DNA of 30,321 nucleotides, taken from positions 1 to 30,321 of the forward strand of contig JAYMSP010001617.1 of NCBI GenBank assembly GCA_036897095.1, in the 5' to 3' direction. This DNA is from Plantago elongata (lineage: Eukaryota; Streptophyta; Magnoliopsida; Lamiales; Plantaginaceae). The position numbers and the translations under genes are program-made. How positions within the stretch are numbered: position 1 is the first letter of the stretch; every line of letters begins with the position of its first letter. A model generated the notes under the pieces. The model saw nothing but the letters and a program-made list of their open reading frames with translations. It made no database searches and was not told where the DNA came from. Of the stretch, positions 1-11,371 are shown piece after piece.

Positions 1-880
1 TGTCCTTACAGAAGAGTTGATGTTGTATACCTTTGCAGGTACAAAACTCTTTTATGTACTGGTTGACAAATTCAGTACCATGGTCTGTTCTGATTGCAGA
101 TACCTTGTCATTTTTCATGACTTCAAGCTTGTTCAGCAAGTTTTGTATGCCCACCCTAGCATCAGATCTTTGTTTGAGAAAGAAAACCCAAGTAAACCTA
201 GAGAAGTCATCTACAACAACTAGAACATACTTCTTGCCTGTATAACTAGTTACAAATGGTTCAAAAAGATCCATGTGTAGTAGTTATAGTGTTCTAAGAC
301 ATGAATGTATGGTTTTGGATTTGAAAAAAGTTTTGGATTGTTTCCCCAATTGATAAGCAAAGCAGACACCGTCCTTTCTGAATGTTAACTTTGGTAATCC
401 AACCACTAACTCTTTCTTGGCAATTTTGTTCAGAGTTTTAAAATTCAAGTGACTCATTCTCTTGTGCCATAACCAATGTTCTTCAATGTGACTTGATTGA
501 CTCACCATGAGACATTCTTCAGTTGTGGAAGATGTTCAATCAACGACATATAGACTTCCTTTCCACCTAGCAACCAAGACTATCTGCTTTTTGTCAATCA
601 ATTTGCAGAATTTCAATTTTATCTTCACTGAATATCCCCTATCTGCAAACTGGTTCATGCTTAGAAGATTATATTTCAAACCTCTAACATGTAATAAGTC
701 AGAGATTGTAAGGGATCCCAATTTGATGTTTCCAAATCCTAAGGAGGGATTTAATTCTCCTCAAGCACACCTGATGTTTGGTCCAGTATGACATACTCTA
801 TATCAACCAAGTTTTCTTTGTCTCCTGTCATGTTCCCCTATCCACTACCAAATAGCCATTGAGCCTTAGTCCAAGGAGCG
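1..880 (-). pseudogene. Element A pre-integrase / integrase remnant (Copia)
   Basis: The minus strand encodes the GAG-pre-integrase signature (LHVRGLKYNLLSMNQFADRG, then HWLWHKRMSHLNFKTLNK, then YQLGKQSKTFFKSK) and then enters the integrase core, which continues past position 1. The same motifs occur in element B at 6715-7600. The copy is broken. Confidence 0.85.
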
Positions 881-1395
881 TTCTGCACAAAACAGGAAAC
901 ATGAGTTAGGTTCATGCCTGGGAAACAAAACCACTTAGACTAAACGTTCTTCCTGTGGAAATCCATTTCTAAATGAATCTCTCAGGAGTAGGTTTTTATC
1001 CACATTGAACATAAGGAGGTATTCTAGAATCATCGGATCTAAGATCGATTTTCCTTCTTGGAGTGTTCCTTGGTGTTCCTCGTGGTGACTTCAGAGACCT
1101 ATCAGGTTTCATAGTTTGATTTTCAACAAGCTTAGTCTTCCTGGCCAAGTTTCTTCTAGCCCTGGCATTCAGTTTTTCAGTGGCTTGGGATTGCTTCCAC
1201 TTCTGATAATTGCTATAAGAAATTATAGCTTTCCACCATCGTTCTTGTCCTTCCTTGTATTATAGCACGATAACCAATACCATTTCGAGCATCATAGGCT
1301 TTCTGAACAAGATTTTCAGCAGCCTTACTAGTTTCTGCATCATCCCTATATCCATAGAATGGTATAGTAGGAAATACACCAAGACCATGGATACT

Positions 1396-2943
1396 TCACT
1401 TCCTAGTAATACAACATTGTGGATGATCACAAGTCTGAGGATCATGATTCTTTTTAGAAACCTTTTCCACAAGTTTCTTTGGGACTTGTTGTTCCTTCAA
1501 AGGTTTGGTCACAACTGCCTTTCCTTTGTTAAGAACCTTAGCTTTCTGACCAATGCTATAGGTTTCTTTGGAACCTTTTTGTTGGCTATATACAAAGGCC
1601 AACCTTTCATCACTCTTTTTCAGAGGAGTGGAGCTACTTGATTGTGCATCAAGTCCAAGTCCTCCTTTCTTAGAAGGATCTCTCATAAATGATTGAACCT
1701 CTGTGAGAGTGTTACTAGCTTTGACAAATGATTTGAAGGAGACCACTTTCTTTATGAGTTCATCATTTTCAGAATGAAGCTTCTTCAATTTCTCATTTAG
1801 CTCATTCAAGGCTAGCTCATTAGAATTTTCATTCTCCGATTTCTAAAGACTTTAGTGATGCTATTTTAGCTTTCTTTTTCTCAGAAACCTTGGTTAAGTT
1901 AGAAACCTCTTTTTCAAGAGTTTCTTTGCATTCTTTCAGAATCTTGGTCTTTGATTCAACAATTAAAAAATTCTCTCTCATATCGATCAAGGTCACTCTT
2001 GACCAATTCCAAATCCTTGATACATCATCATCACTTTCGTAGATCAAGAATTGTGATGTATTTATTTCAAAAACTTGCGAGAGTCCATGGTTTGTGAGAG
2101 TCCTGAATTATTGTATATTAATTGTTCAGTGTTGTATGGAAATTGTGGATTTTGTGTGATTCGTGTATTTTCGCAAATTGTATATTATTGCATAATAATT
2201 GAACAAAATGTTTTTTTGTGAAGTTGCCAAAATATAAAAATGTACAATTAGTATACAATAATGCAGGACTCTATGGAGAGTTTCTCTGTATTTATTACCT
2301 CATCTACCACAAGGCATTCTTCAATGTTGGAGATGTCGGGACCCATGATCTCAGCAACTCTGCACAAGTCATTTTTCTTTTGGTCAAAGTCGATTACACC
2401 ATGAGTAATCCCACACAATTCTTGTGATGCTAATTTTGAGTCTTCTGAGTCTTCATCTTCAGAATCTGACTTAATATCCAAAGCATCAAGTTGAATTTGG
2501 ATCTTCTTTCCCTTTTGAGTGAGCAAGGCCCTATGAGTCCTTTCGAAAGTTCTTCTCTGCTTTTCATCACCCGTCTTAAGCTTGTTAAAAGCAGGAAAAT
2601 CACGTTTGAAGTGATCGGGTTTCTGACAATAAAAGCAGATGTCATTTTAAATTTCAACGACTTCAGTACTAACAACTTTCTGAGTGAGGTTGTTCAGAGA
2701 GTTGTTCATTTAGATGTTCTTGTACATATGGTAGTTTGGGCCGAGATGCTTTATCAGCTTCTCCTTTGCTTGTCTCCTTTCTACCTCTTGGCTCACATAT
2801 TTCTTCATACGACGCACAATAAGAGAATTTTCTTCAGACACTTCCTTGGTATCCTTCTTTTCATAAATACCTTGTGTGACTAAAGCAACACTCTGCAACT
2901 TTTCAACTGCAGCAAATCCTCGATCCGTTGTTTTATAGTTCAC
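1396..2943 (-). pseudogene. Element A gag-region remnant (Copia)
   Basis: Open stretches on the minus strand carry a CX2CX4HX4C-type zinc knuckle region (reads CFYCQKPDHFKRD), then an acidic segment rich in S, D and E, then a Lys/Glu-rich, probably coiled-coil segment. The same order of segments is seen in element B at 5173-6240. A structural gag protein would coat the element's RNA. This copy is a fossil and is interrupted by a MITE at 2067-2287. Confidence 0.75.
2058..2296. mobile_element. MITE-like insertion (221 bp) with 9-bp target duplication, inside element A
   Basis: GTATTTATT occurs at 2058-2066 and again at 2288-2296. The intervening 221 bp (2067-2287) has no counterpart in element B, where the flanking sequence is continuous around 5818-5840. 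The two ends are imperfect inverted repeats: the left end reads AGAGTCCTGAATTATTGTAT and the right end, on the minus strand, AGAGTCCTGCATTATTGTAT, with similarity continuing for about 30 bp. A 9-bp duplication is typical of Mutator-like elements, so this is probably a non-autonomous MULE-type MITE. It has no coding capacity. The superfamily is inferred from the duplication length alone. Confidence 0.75.
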
Positions 2944-4389
2944 TGTTAGGAATATCTGTTAGTATTTTTGATCAATCACCATGTAACTTATCATTAGTAC
3001 AGAAAGGTGACTAGTACTCTTAGTTCACTTGAACAACATAAAAGAGGAAATCACTTAGTATGTTAGTCTAGTTAAACTTGTAATATGATTTTTAGGTGTC
3101 TGAATGTAATTTTATAGTTTGAGAAGGCCATGAAGAAGGATCCTAGCAATGGATTTTAATCGAAGATTTGAAGACTGTAGAATTGCACAAGTTTGATGAA
3201 GACATAAGGGTTAGTCTCAAAGATAGACTATGTCCAGAAAGCATAGTGTATAATGAAAATATTACACATAAACATGTCTCTGAATATATGACATCATTGA
3301 GTCCAGGAGCATGCTAGCTTTCAAAAAGGCTCATGTGTCCATTCAGACTACAGAACAAGAAATAGTACAGTGCATTAAATTCACCGGCTGAAAAGTCCAT
3401 CAAAGCATATCCTCTCTGAAAATTGAGAAAGGGACTTCTGAGTACTCATTTCAAGATATCAACAGATAGAATTTTGAGAAGGTCTAACAGATACTATTTG
3501 AACGACTCTCAAATTCATCTACAAATATCAGCACTTAGAAGTTGAGAAATACACACACGAACTACGCTCATATTTACATATCAAGCAAGTATTATCTCAA
3601 GCATGCTTACTACCATTCTCCAAGCTTTCCGTAGCGACTAACATGCTTGAAGAATCTCTAGTAGTTCTAAGTGTCCTGAACCTATAACAAAAGATTGTTA
3701 TTTTATGAAAGAGTTGAACTGTCAGATACCCTTTCTGAAGCACATTCTCCAGAACGGATACCAATTACTTGGGTCAGTAAGGAGAACCTATCATATACTG
3801 AATAAGTATATTAAGTAGTGTAATATCTTAAAGCTCTCTGAAAAATATACTTGAAAAGTTATAAGAGAAGCTTACCTGACAATCCACATATAACCAGCAC
3901 TATCAAGGCGTGGAGTACATGAAGTACTTGGTTTGGGAAATTAAGGAAAAAATCCAAGGTTATCTTCATTACATGAAGTACTTGGCACGAGGAGCTAGGG
4001 AAAAACCGAGGGGGAAAATTTTGTTGGGAACCATCTATTTGTAGGGATCTTAGAATATGACTTATTATAAGGTGAATCAATTGTCTGTTCTAGTGAATTT
4101 TAGATCTCAGAAAGGCCGAGTGGACTAGTTGGAGGATTACGACACCTCCAGATACCACTATAAAATGTTCTGTTATTTACTTTATTGTATTTACTCTCCA
4201 GCATTATTCACACACACTTCTTACTGCTAAGCACAAACACGTTTATCTATCGCTTAACGTCTTCCGCTCTTTAAATTTAAGTATCAGAAACCTCCAAGGT
4301 TTTGAGAAAGACTGTTTATCAACGAAAGTTTGAAAAGACTATTCACCCCCCTCCCATTCTAGTCTTTTCCTTTACCGTTATTTGGACCA
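2944..4389 (+). repeat. 5' LTR of element B
   Basis: It starts TGTTAGGAATATCTG and ends GGACCA, about 1.45 kb, directly before a primer-binding site. Near its 3' end it has the TTCACCCCCCTCCC block common just inside Copia LTR ends. A TATAAAA lies at 4159-4165. The five bases before it (TTCAC) would be the left target-site copy; the right copy cannot be checked because there is no 3' LTR. A degenerate direct repeat lies near 3913 and 3973. Confidence 0.75.
4159..4165 (+). promoter_or_regulatory. TATA box of element B LTR
   Basis: TATAAAA lies about 225 bp before the LTR's 3' end and is followed by a pyrimidine- and CA-rich stretch, as expected for a Copia LTR promoter and start of the R region. 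It is predicted from sequence only. Confidence 0.45.
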
Positions 4390-4394
4390 ATAAG

Positions 4395-4406
4395 TGGTAT
4401 CTGAGC
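4395..4406 (+). other. Primer-binding site of element B (initiator Met tRNA type)
   Basis: TGGTATCTGAGC differs by one base from the plant initiator-tRNA-Met complement TGGTATCAGAGC used by most Copia elements. It begins five bases after the LTR end. Confidence 0.8.
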
Positions 4407-4499
4407 AGGAGGTTCCCAAGCCTTCTGCACTGAACCTCAATCCCCTAGATAGGTAGAGTTTTTGTCTCTTTTCGAGGACGTTTTAATTGTTTGTTAAGT

Positions 4500-6240
4500 G
4501 TGTAGTTATGTCTCTGAGTGATGCTCGGTTCTTAAACCAGAAAATTACGAGAAATGGAAGCAATCTATGATGAGATGATCTATGTCATCAAGGAAGGACC
4601 AATCAAAATCAGACAGCTCAAACAAGTGTTTGGAGTATCTGATGATCGGAGAAACGCTGATGCTGAAGGTAGTGATACTACTACAAGTGATAATGGTCGT
4701 GTTGCTAATGGACAAATTGAATATGAAGACAAACCCCGTGAACTCTGGACATCGGAAGATGCCAAGAGACACAAGTTGGATGTTCAAGCTCGTATCATCA
4801 TTTGATCGACATCTGAGCATATATAGTGCAAACTGTAGTGTGCAAAGATGGCGAAAGTTGCTTGGCAATTGGTTGAAGAAATCTATGCCGGAACAGAGAA
4901 AACCAAAGAAAATAAGGTCGAAGTTATGAACTTGAAATTCCAAAACATCAAACAGGGTTCCACTGAAACTTTGGAAGCACTTGATTCTCGGTTTACTACT
5001 CTAATGAGTGATATGGTTGCACTTGGAGAAAGTGACGGATATTCAAATTATGAGAAGGTGAAAACCATCGTTAAAAGCTTGAACCAGAATTGGGAGCATA
5101 CCCAGTACTTCTATTTTCACCAGGGAATGCCCCAAATCACTCTAGTGGAACTCTTTTCACATTTGGCCACTGTTAACTATGAGACAACCTAACATGGTTT
5201 TGCTGCAGCTGAAAAGTTGTAGAGTGTTGGTCTAGTTACCCAAGGTAACTCTGAAAAGAAGGATACCAAAGAAGTGTCTGAAGAAAATGCTCTTGCAGTG
5301 CGACACACGAAAAAAAATATGTGGGTCAAGAGATTGAAAGGAAAAAAGCAAAAGAGAAGCTGAAGAAGCATCTCGGCCCAAACTATCATCAGTACAAGAA
5401 TATAAAAATGAACAACTCTCTAAACAACTCTGCTCAGAGTGCCGTTAATACTGAAGTTGCTGAATTTGGGAATGAAATCTGCTTCAATTGTCAGAAACCC
5501 GGTCACTTCAAACGTGATTGTCCTACTTTTAACAAGCTTAAGACGGGTGACAAAAAGGAGAGAAGAACATTCAAGCGAACATAGAGGGCATTGCTCACTG
5601 AAGAAAGAAAGAACATCCAAATTGAACTTGATGCTCCGGATATTGAGTCAGATTCTGAAAGAGACGATTCAGAAGACTCAAAGTTACCATCACCAGAATT
5701 GTGCGGGATAACTCACAATGTTATCGACTTTGGCCTAAAGAAGAATGATCTGTGTGGAGTTGCTGAGATTGTAGGTCCTAACATCTCCAACATTGAAGAA
5801 TGCCTTATGGCCGATGAGGTAATAAACACATCACAATTCTTGTTTTATGAAAGTGATGATGATGGAATCAAGGATTTGGAATTGATCAAGAGTGAACTTG
5901 ATGGAAATGAGAGAGAATTTTGGTTGCTGAGTCAAAAACCAATGTTCTGGAAGAATGCAAAGAAACTCTTGAAAAAGAGATTTCTAATTTGACCAAGGTA
6001 TCTATGATTGAAGACGCTGAAATAGTATCTTTGAAATCCCAAATATCGGAGATTGAAAATTCTCATGAGCTAGCCTTGAATAAGCTAAATGAGATGTTGA
6101 AGAAACTTCTTTCTGAAAAATGAAGAACTCAGAAAGAAAGAAGTATCTTTCAAATCATTTGTCGAAGCTAGTGACACTCTCATAGAGGTTCAATCGTATT
6201 TGAGAGATCCTTCTAAGAGAGGAGGACTTAGACTTGGACT
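4500..6240 (+). pseudogene. Element B gag-region remnant (Copia)
   Basis: The plus strand encodes a Copia gag (UBN2-like) segment around 4850-5180 (WQLVEEIYAGTEKTKENKV, then LDSRFTTLMSDMVALGE). A zinc knuckle CFNCQKPGHFKRDC (CX2CX4HX4C) follows at 5480-5521, then an acidic Ser/Asp/Glu segment (5590-5900) and a Lys/Glu-rich coiled-coil-like segment (5900-6120). It matches element A's gag region. It is a broken fossil. Confidence 0.8.
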
Positions 6241-6714
6241 TGACTTGACTTGGATATAGGGATGATGCAGAAACTAGTGAGGCTGTTGAAAATCGTGTTC
6301 AGAAAGAAAATGGTGCTCGGAATGGTATTGGCTATCTTGCTATCGGGAAGGTCCTAATGCAACAATATAAGGAAGGACAAGAGAGCTGGTGGAAAGTTAG
6401 AATTGCTTATAGCATTTATCAGAAGTGGAAGCAAAATCAAGCCACTGAAAATCTGAATGCCAGGCTAGAAGGAACTTGGCCAGGAAGACTATGCTTGCTG
6501 AAAAGCAATCTCAGAAACCTGACAAGTCTTTGAAGCCACAACGAGGAACACCAAGGAACACACCAAGAAGGAAAATCGATCTGAGATCCGATGATTCTAA
6601 GATTCCTCCTTATATTCCTAAAAGATTCATTTAGAATTACATTCCCACAGGAAGAGTGTTTAGTCTAAGTGGTTCTGTTTCTGAAGCACGAACCTAACTC
6701 CTGTTTCCTGTTTT

Positions 6715-8622
6715 GTGCAGAACACGTCATGGACCAAGGCTCAATGGCTATTTCATAGTGGATTCGGAAAGCACATGACAGGAGACAAAGCAAACTTGAT
6801 TCATTTCAAAATATGTAACACTGGACCAAACATCAGGTTTGCTGGAGGAGAATTAAATCCTTCTATAGGATTTGGCAACGTCAAATTAAGGTCCCATACG
6901 ATGTCTGACGTATTACATGTTAAAGGTTTGAAATACAATCTTCTTAGCATGAGCCAGTTTGCAGATAGGGGATATTCGGTGAAAATCAAATCGAAGTTCT
7001 GTAAATTAATTCACAATGAGTCAAAGCAGACAGTCTTGGTTGTTAGGCGGGAAGGAAGTCTATATGTCGCTGATTGGACATCTACCCAAATTGGAGAATG
7101 TCTTATGGTGAGTCAATCAGGTCACAATGAAGAACACTAGTTATGGCACAAAAGAATGAGTCACTTGAATTTCAAAACTCTAAACAAACTTGCCAAGAAA
7201 GAATTATGGGTTGAATTACCTAAAGCAACATTCACAAAGGACGGTGTCTTCTCTGCTTGTCAATTGGGGAAACAATCCAAAACCTCTTTCAAGTCCAAAA
7301 CCAGACATTCTTGTGTTAGACCACTGCAACTATTACATATGGATCTTTTTGAATCATATGTAACTAGTTATGCATGCCAAAAGTATGGTCTAGTTGTTGT
7401 AGATGACTTCTCTAGGGTTACCTGGGTAGTCTTTCTGAAACAAAATTCTCATGCTTGGGTGGAGAAAACAAACTTGCTGAACAATTTTAAAGTCATGAAA
7501 AATGACAATGTATCTGCAATCAGGACAAACCATGGTACTTAATTTGTCATTGAGTATATAAAAGAGTTTTATACCTGCAAAGGTATAAAATATCAATTAT
7601 CTTCAGTAAGAACACCATAACAAAATGGTGTTGCTGAAAGGAAGAATAGGACCCTTAAAGAAGCTGCAAGGACAATGCTAGCTGACACTGAAGTAAGTGA
7701 AATTTATTTGGTTGAAGCCATAAATACAACATGCTACACTCAGAACAGATGTTTGATAAACAAACACCATGACCAAACTCCTTATGAGCTTTTGGTTGGT
7801 AGACCCCCTAATATCAAACATTTGAGAGTGTTTGGTTGTAGATGTTTTGTTCTTAACAATGAAAAAGAATACTTGAGAACATTTCAACCAAGGGCTGATG
7901 AAGGTGTATTTCTTGTTTAATCTATGAATAGCAAAGCTTATAGAGTTTACTACAAGAGAGCAAAGAAGATTGGAGAATCAGTTCATGTAGTATTCTATGA
8001 AGGAAACAAGAAAATACCCCTTGGTGAAGATCTCTCAGAAAGATTCAAGGAACGCTTGATTAAGGATTCTGAAGAATAAACCTCAGAAAGGAGAAACTCT
8101 GTCATTAATATTGAGGATGAGTCTGACGAAGAAAAGCATGATGTGCCTAGTAACAACCAGATGACTCTTAGACATGATGAAGAATTTCCTATGAGAATTC
8201 TACAATGATCATCGTATAGACCTTTCTGGGGATAACCTTTCTGAAAGACATATTCCGGAAACCTCTAACACTAAACAAGTGTCTGATATTTACCACACTT
8301 CGAGTGTACAAAATATCACTGATACTGAAGAATTATCATGTCATAATCGTAGTGATTCACATTCAGATCACGTAGATATTGATCCTACTAGTTAATAACC
8401 AATTATGAAATGGATTAGAGATCATCCTGCAAAGGATGTGATTGGTTCAATGGATCAAGGTGTTAGAACTAGGAGAGCATTAGCTGAAAATGTTGACTCT
8501 CTCTTTGGGTGTGTTATCTCAAACATTGAACCTAAGACTATTGAAGATGCATTAAAGGATCAAGACTGGATCTCTGCAATGAAAGAAGAGTTGGATCAAT
8601 TTGAGAGAAAGAAGGTATGGAA
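6715..8622 (+). pseudogene. Element B pol remnant: pre-integrase, integrase, start of RT
   Basis: GAG-pre-integrase is at 6715-7320 (LLSMSQFADRGY; LWHKRMSHLNFKTLNK; ACQLGKQSKTSFKSK). The integrase core and C-terminal part are at about 7320-8050 (VVVDDFSRVTWVVFLK; NGVAERKNRTLKEAARTMLA; LRVFGCRCFVLN). The N-terminal edge of reverse transcriptase is at about 8430-8622 (EPKTIEDALKDQDWISAMKE). This order is diagnostic of Copia. It is broken and ends against element C. Confidence 0.85.
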
Positions 8623-8624
8623 AC

Positions 8625-10181
8625 GTCCTTTAGAGCCCCTGTTCTTGAATTTTTCAAGGTGTTGCACTATCCGTCCTCCAAGATTCACATTGTACCCCAT
8701 CTGTATCCTATACAGTAACATTCCGGCTTCCCTACTTAAGCTTGTTATTGTTAGAGGTGGGTAAGCAGTTATAGAGACATATTCTTGCCAAGACAGAGAT
8801 TAAGGATGAACAATACTTCAAATCCATAGATCCCAATGCAGGCCAAGCTTGAAGTTTCCCTAGAGATAGTTCCCTAGCAATCTCATCATAGGACACATCA
8901 ATGGGTGTTTCCACCTCTTCTCTATTTTTATACAACAATGCATTTATGTCCCTAGCATCAATCATAAACACTTCTCCTCTCATACAGACACAATGATGTT
9001 TCTCTCCTCCAACCTTATCAAAGTTCTTAGACAAGTGGGCATAAAATTCTCTCAGCACATCAGGCACAAAAGGCTCATATTAAGTTACGTCATAATATAA
9101 CTTTTCTGTAAAAACTCAATTAGATTATGAGACTGAAGTGACTTTTCATCAATTACTCCCTCGATATCTACCTTCCTATCCCCAAGAGTAACATATTTGT
9201 CAGAGTGTACCTGAGCATAGATGTAAAAGTTCATAGCCTCATCTTCCCAATCAGATTCATTTGCACCTTGAGCAATTTTTGCAGGAGCATCATCATCAGA
9301 TGGAGCTTCATCATCAACCGGAGGATCAGTTTCTTCTTCATCCATAGAGTCATCCTCAGAATCATCTCCCAATTCAACACCCATATACTCCCTCGTGTCA
9401 TCAGATTTGTCTTCCACATTAGTGTTTTCTGGGCCAACTGGAGATGTTGAGTCATCATCCTCATCAACATCCATGGGATCGGTTATGGTTTTCTCATAAT
9501 CACTTCCCTTAGCCTCATTCTCCAACAACCTCATCTTCAGGAATTGCAGTCTTCTTCCACCATAGTCTCCTCTCTTTGTTCAGTTTGAGCTTCTACATTT
9601 TCCTCACCATCTCCATCTTCTTCTCCCAAAGCCTCTTCATTTTCCTAAGTTTCCCCAACATTAGTTGGAGGAATTTCATCCTTTACTTCATTCGATGTCA
9701 AAGGAGGTGATTTTACAACCGTTTCTGGAGACTTTTCCTTTATAGCAATTGAACTTATGTCATCATCCATGAGATAAGACCATATATTAACCAGGGTTTC
9801 TGCATCAACGTGAGATGGATGAGATGGGGAGGAGTCCACCTCAATGATTTCAGGCTGTTTTGGCGATGTTGGAACGGTTGATTGAGGTTTTAAGTGAACT
9901 GGGGACGGGGTTTTGGTTTATGTTTCTGATGCAACCCCCAATTCCTCAATTGGGATCTCAAACTCTGGAGCTTCTGCATGAATATGTTGGGGATAAACCA
10001 ATTTGGAGATTTTTAAGATCAAATTGGGCTTGTTTGGTGGGTTAGACATGATAGTTTGAGGATCTTGAGAGAAGATGTTGACAGGAGTTTGAGCGGGAGA
10101 ATGTTGGAATGTTGGATGAATGGGGTGTGAAGAAGATGAATCGTTTTTTGTGGATGTTGGTAGAAATAGACAGTAAAACAC
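8625..10181 (-). pseudogene. Envelope-like / 'putative plant transposon protein' ORF remnant of element C
   Basis: The open minus-strand segments begin with a Pro/Ser/Thr-rich N-terminal part (about 9645-10181; a likely start reads MSNPPNKPNLILKISKLVY near 10049). A strongly acidic stretch follows (about 9230-9530: DVDEDDD, DDSEDDSMDEEETD). The C-terminal domain (8625-9067) has the motifs VLREFYAHL, CVCMRGEVFMIDARDINALL, CLPTSNNN and GMLLYRIQMGYNVNLGGRIV. These match my memory of the plant family annotated 'putative plant transposon protein' or, downstream of Copia pol genes, 'envelope-like protein'. Its place after pol on the same strand fits the second reading. It is a broken fossil. Assignment to element C is inferred from position and strand. 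Confidence 0.65.
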
Positions 10182-11371
10182 GGCGGTTTCAGCTTTTTAG
10201 TGGGTCAGTGGGTAGTGAACATGTGGCAATAAGTCAGGTTAGTAGGTGTTATAACCAATCAAGTAAGATTTTGGGATGGGATTTTCTTAAAAGAGTCCTG
10301 CAAGTAAACAAAGCACAAGTCTTATTTGTACACAACTATTAATTCAGGATTAAACTTTGTTAGTGAGACATAAATCTGTCAAGTCAAGATAATGAGATAA
10401 AAGGACAAATCCTAGGGAGCTCAAATTTATCTCAATATAAATAAGTGACAAGATACGCAATAACAAGAAAGCACATTCCCATGCAGATGATACTGACTCC
10501 CCCTCAAACCTAAACCAAAAACATGTACAAATCACATAAGAGACAAAGCACAAATAATTTTCAGATAACTGCACCAAATATGCAACAAGTACAACCAATG
10601 TTGACTAGAATGTTGGCCCAACAATGATGACAACATCGGAGGATCATACCACTCTTATGTAAGTTAGTCAGTCACTAAGCCCCAAGAAATGTAGACCCGA
10701 TTAACACCATCGATGCTGGAGGCAAGATAGAGTGAGATAGAATGCAACATAAAACACACCTAACATTGCCCCAAAGAAATAAATTTGAACAATAGCATGT
10801 GGTATATATATATTTTTATTGCACAATGAGTAGGACACACATTGAATGCAGGCAACCGGAGCCCCATACACTCCAATGGTATCAAAAATTATTTCATTAA
10901 ACAGGTGTGCACATAGGACTGAATGCAGGCAGCCGGAACTCCATACACCCCAGTATCCCAATGCATGCACATTATCTGTCTCACCTTTATAGAAACTACA
11001 TCAAGGAAATAATCACACCGAATGCGGGCAGCCGGAACACCACGCACCCCAGTATAAAAGTAGTTTGTATATAGTAGTTCCAGTGCACAACCACAATCAT
11101 ACACAACAAAGGGGGCAACATCAGATGTTGATCAAGACAGAGCAGTAAAAAATCCATAAAACAGCACCAATGAGTCTTTCATAGATCAGACACCCAAGAA
11201 ACTCAATTCCCTGAACTTTCAAATTAAGAGCGGACACAGACATCACGAGAGCACAAAGATCACATCACATAGAAAGAAAATTAAAAACAGCATCACTAAA
11301 AGACAGACTGCATTTAACAATGTAAATCAGAGAGTGCACATACCAAGAGACCTTCTTAGACTAAAGAATCT
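10182..11371 (-). other. Non-coding spacer between pol and env-like ORF of element C
   Basis: This 1.2-kb stretch has no convincing ORF. It is A- and C-rich on the plus strand and contains three copies of a GC-rich motif (10843-11055). No LTR homologous to 15905-16593 could be recognised by eye, although CAACATTG-type words occur in both. Some Sireviruses carry long non-coding sequence after pol, so this can be part of the element. Confidence 0.5.
10843..11055. repeat. Three-copy GC-rich motif, spaced about 77 and 99 bp
   Basis: Copies start near 10843, 10921 and 11020. Each reads GAATGCAGGCAGCCGGAACT (or a close variant), followed by a CCATACACCCCAGTAT-like part, about 36 bp in all. The sequence between copies is unrelated. 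The motif stands out from AT-rich surroundings and holds internal dyads (CCGG; GGAACT/AGTTCC across copies). Confidence 0.8.

Larger units (their letters stand above)
1..2943 (-). mobile_element. Element A: Ty1/Copia retrotransposon fossil, partial
   Basis: The minus strand reads gag (zinc knuckle near 2600-2640), a long acidic and coiled-coil linker, the GAG-pre-integrase region (about 300-880, with the WHKRMSHLNFKTLNK motif) and the start of integrase, which runs off the left edge. Gag before pre-integrase before integrase is the Copia order. It resembles element B (5173-7615, plus strand) at protein level throughout, so A and B are one family. Its homology stops exactly where B's 5' LTR begins, which suggests that B inserted into it. 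It carries a small MITE (2067-2287). It is broken, with several interruptions, and looks old. No LTR of A is visible, so its age cannot be estimated from LTR divergence. Confidence 0.9.
2944..8622 (+). mobile_element. Element B: Ty1/Copia retrotransposon fossil with 5' LTR
   Basis: The parts in order are a 5' LTR (2944-4389), a primer-binding site (4395-4406), gag with zinc knuckle, a coiled-coil/acidic linker, GAG-pre-integrase, integrase, and the start of reverse transcriptase. It ends at about 8622, where the minus-strand envelope-like ORF of element C begins; no 3' LTR is seen. It is the same family as A but in the opposite orientation. It is clearly broken, with about ten or more interruptions, so it is an old and inactive copy. 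Confidence 0.9.

Noticed and set aside
10590-10650. Possible 3' LTR of element C near CAACATTG-type words
   Set aside because: Only short words match 15905-16593; no continuous alignment or TG...CA boundary was found.
10843-11055. Possible CRISPR-like array
   Set aside because: There are only three degenerate copies with uneven spacing in a plant retroelement; nothing prokaryotic is present.
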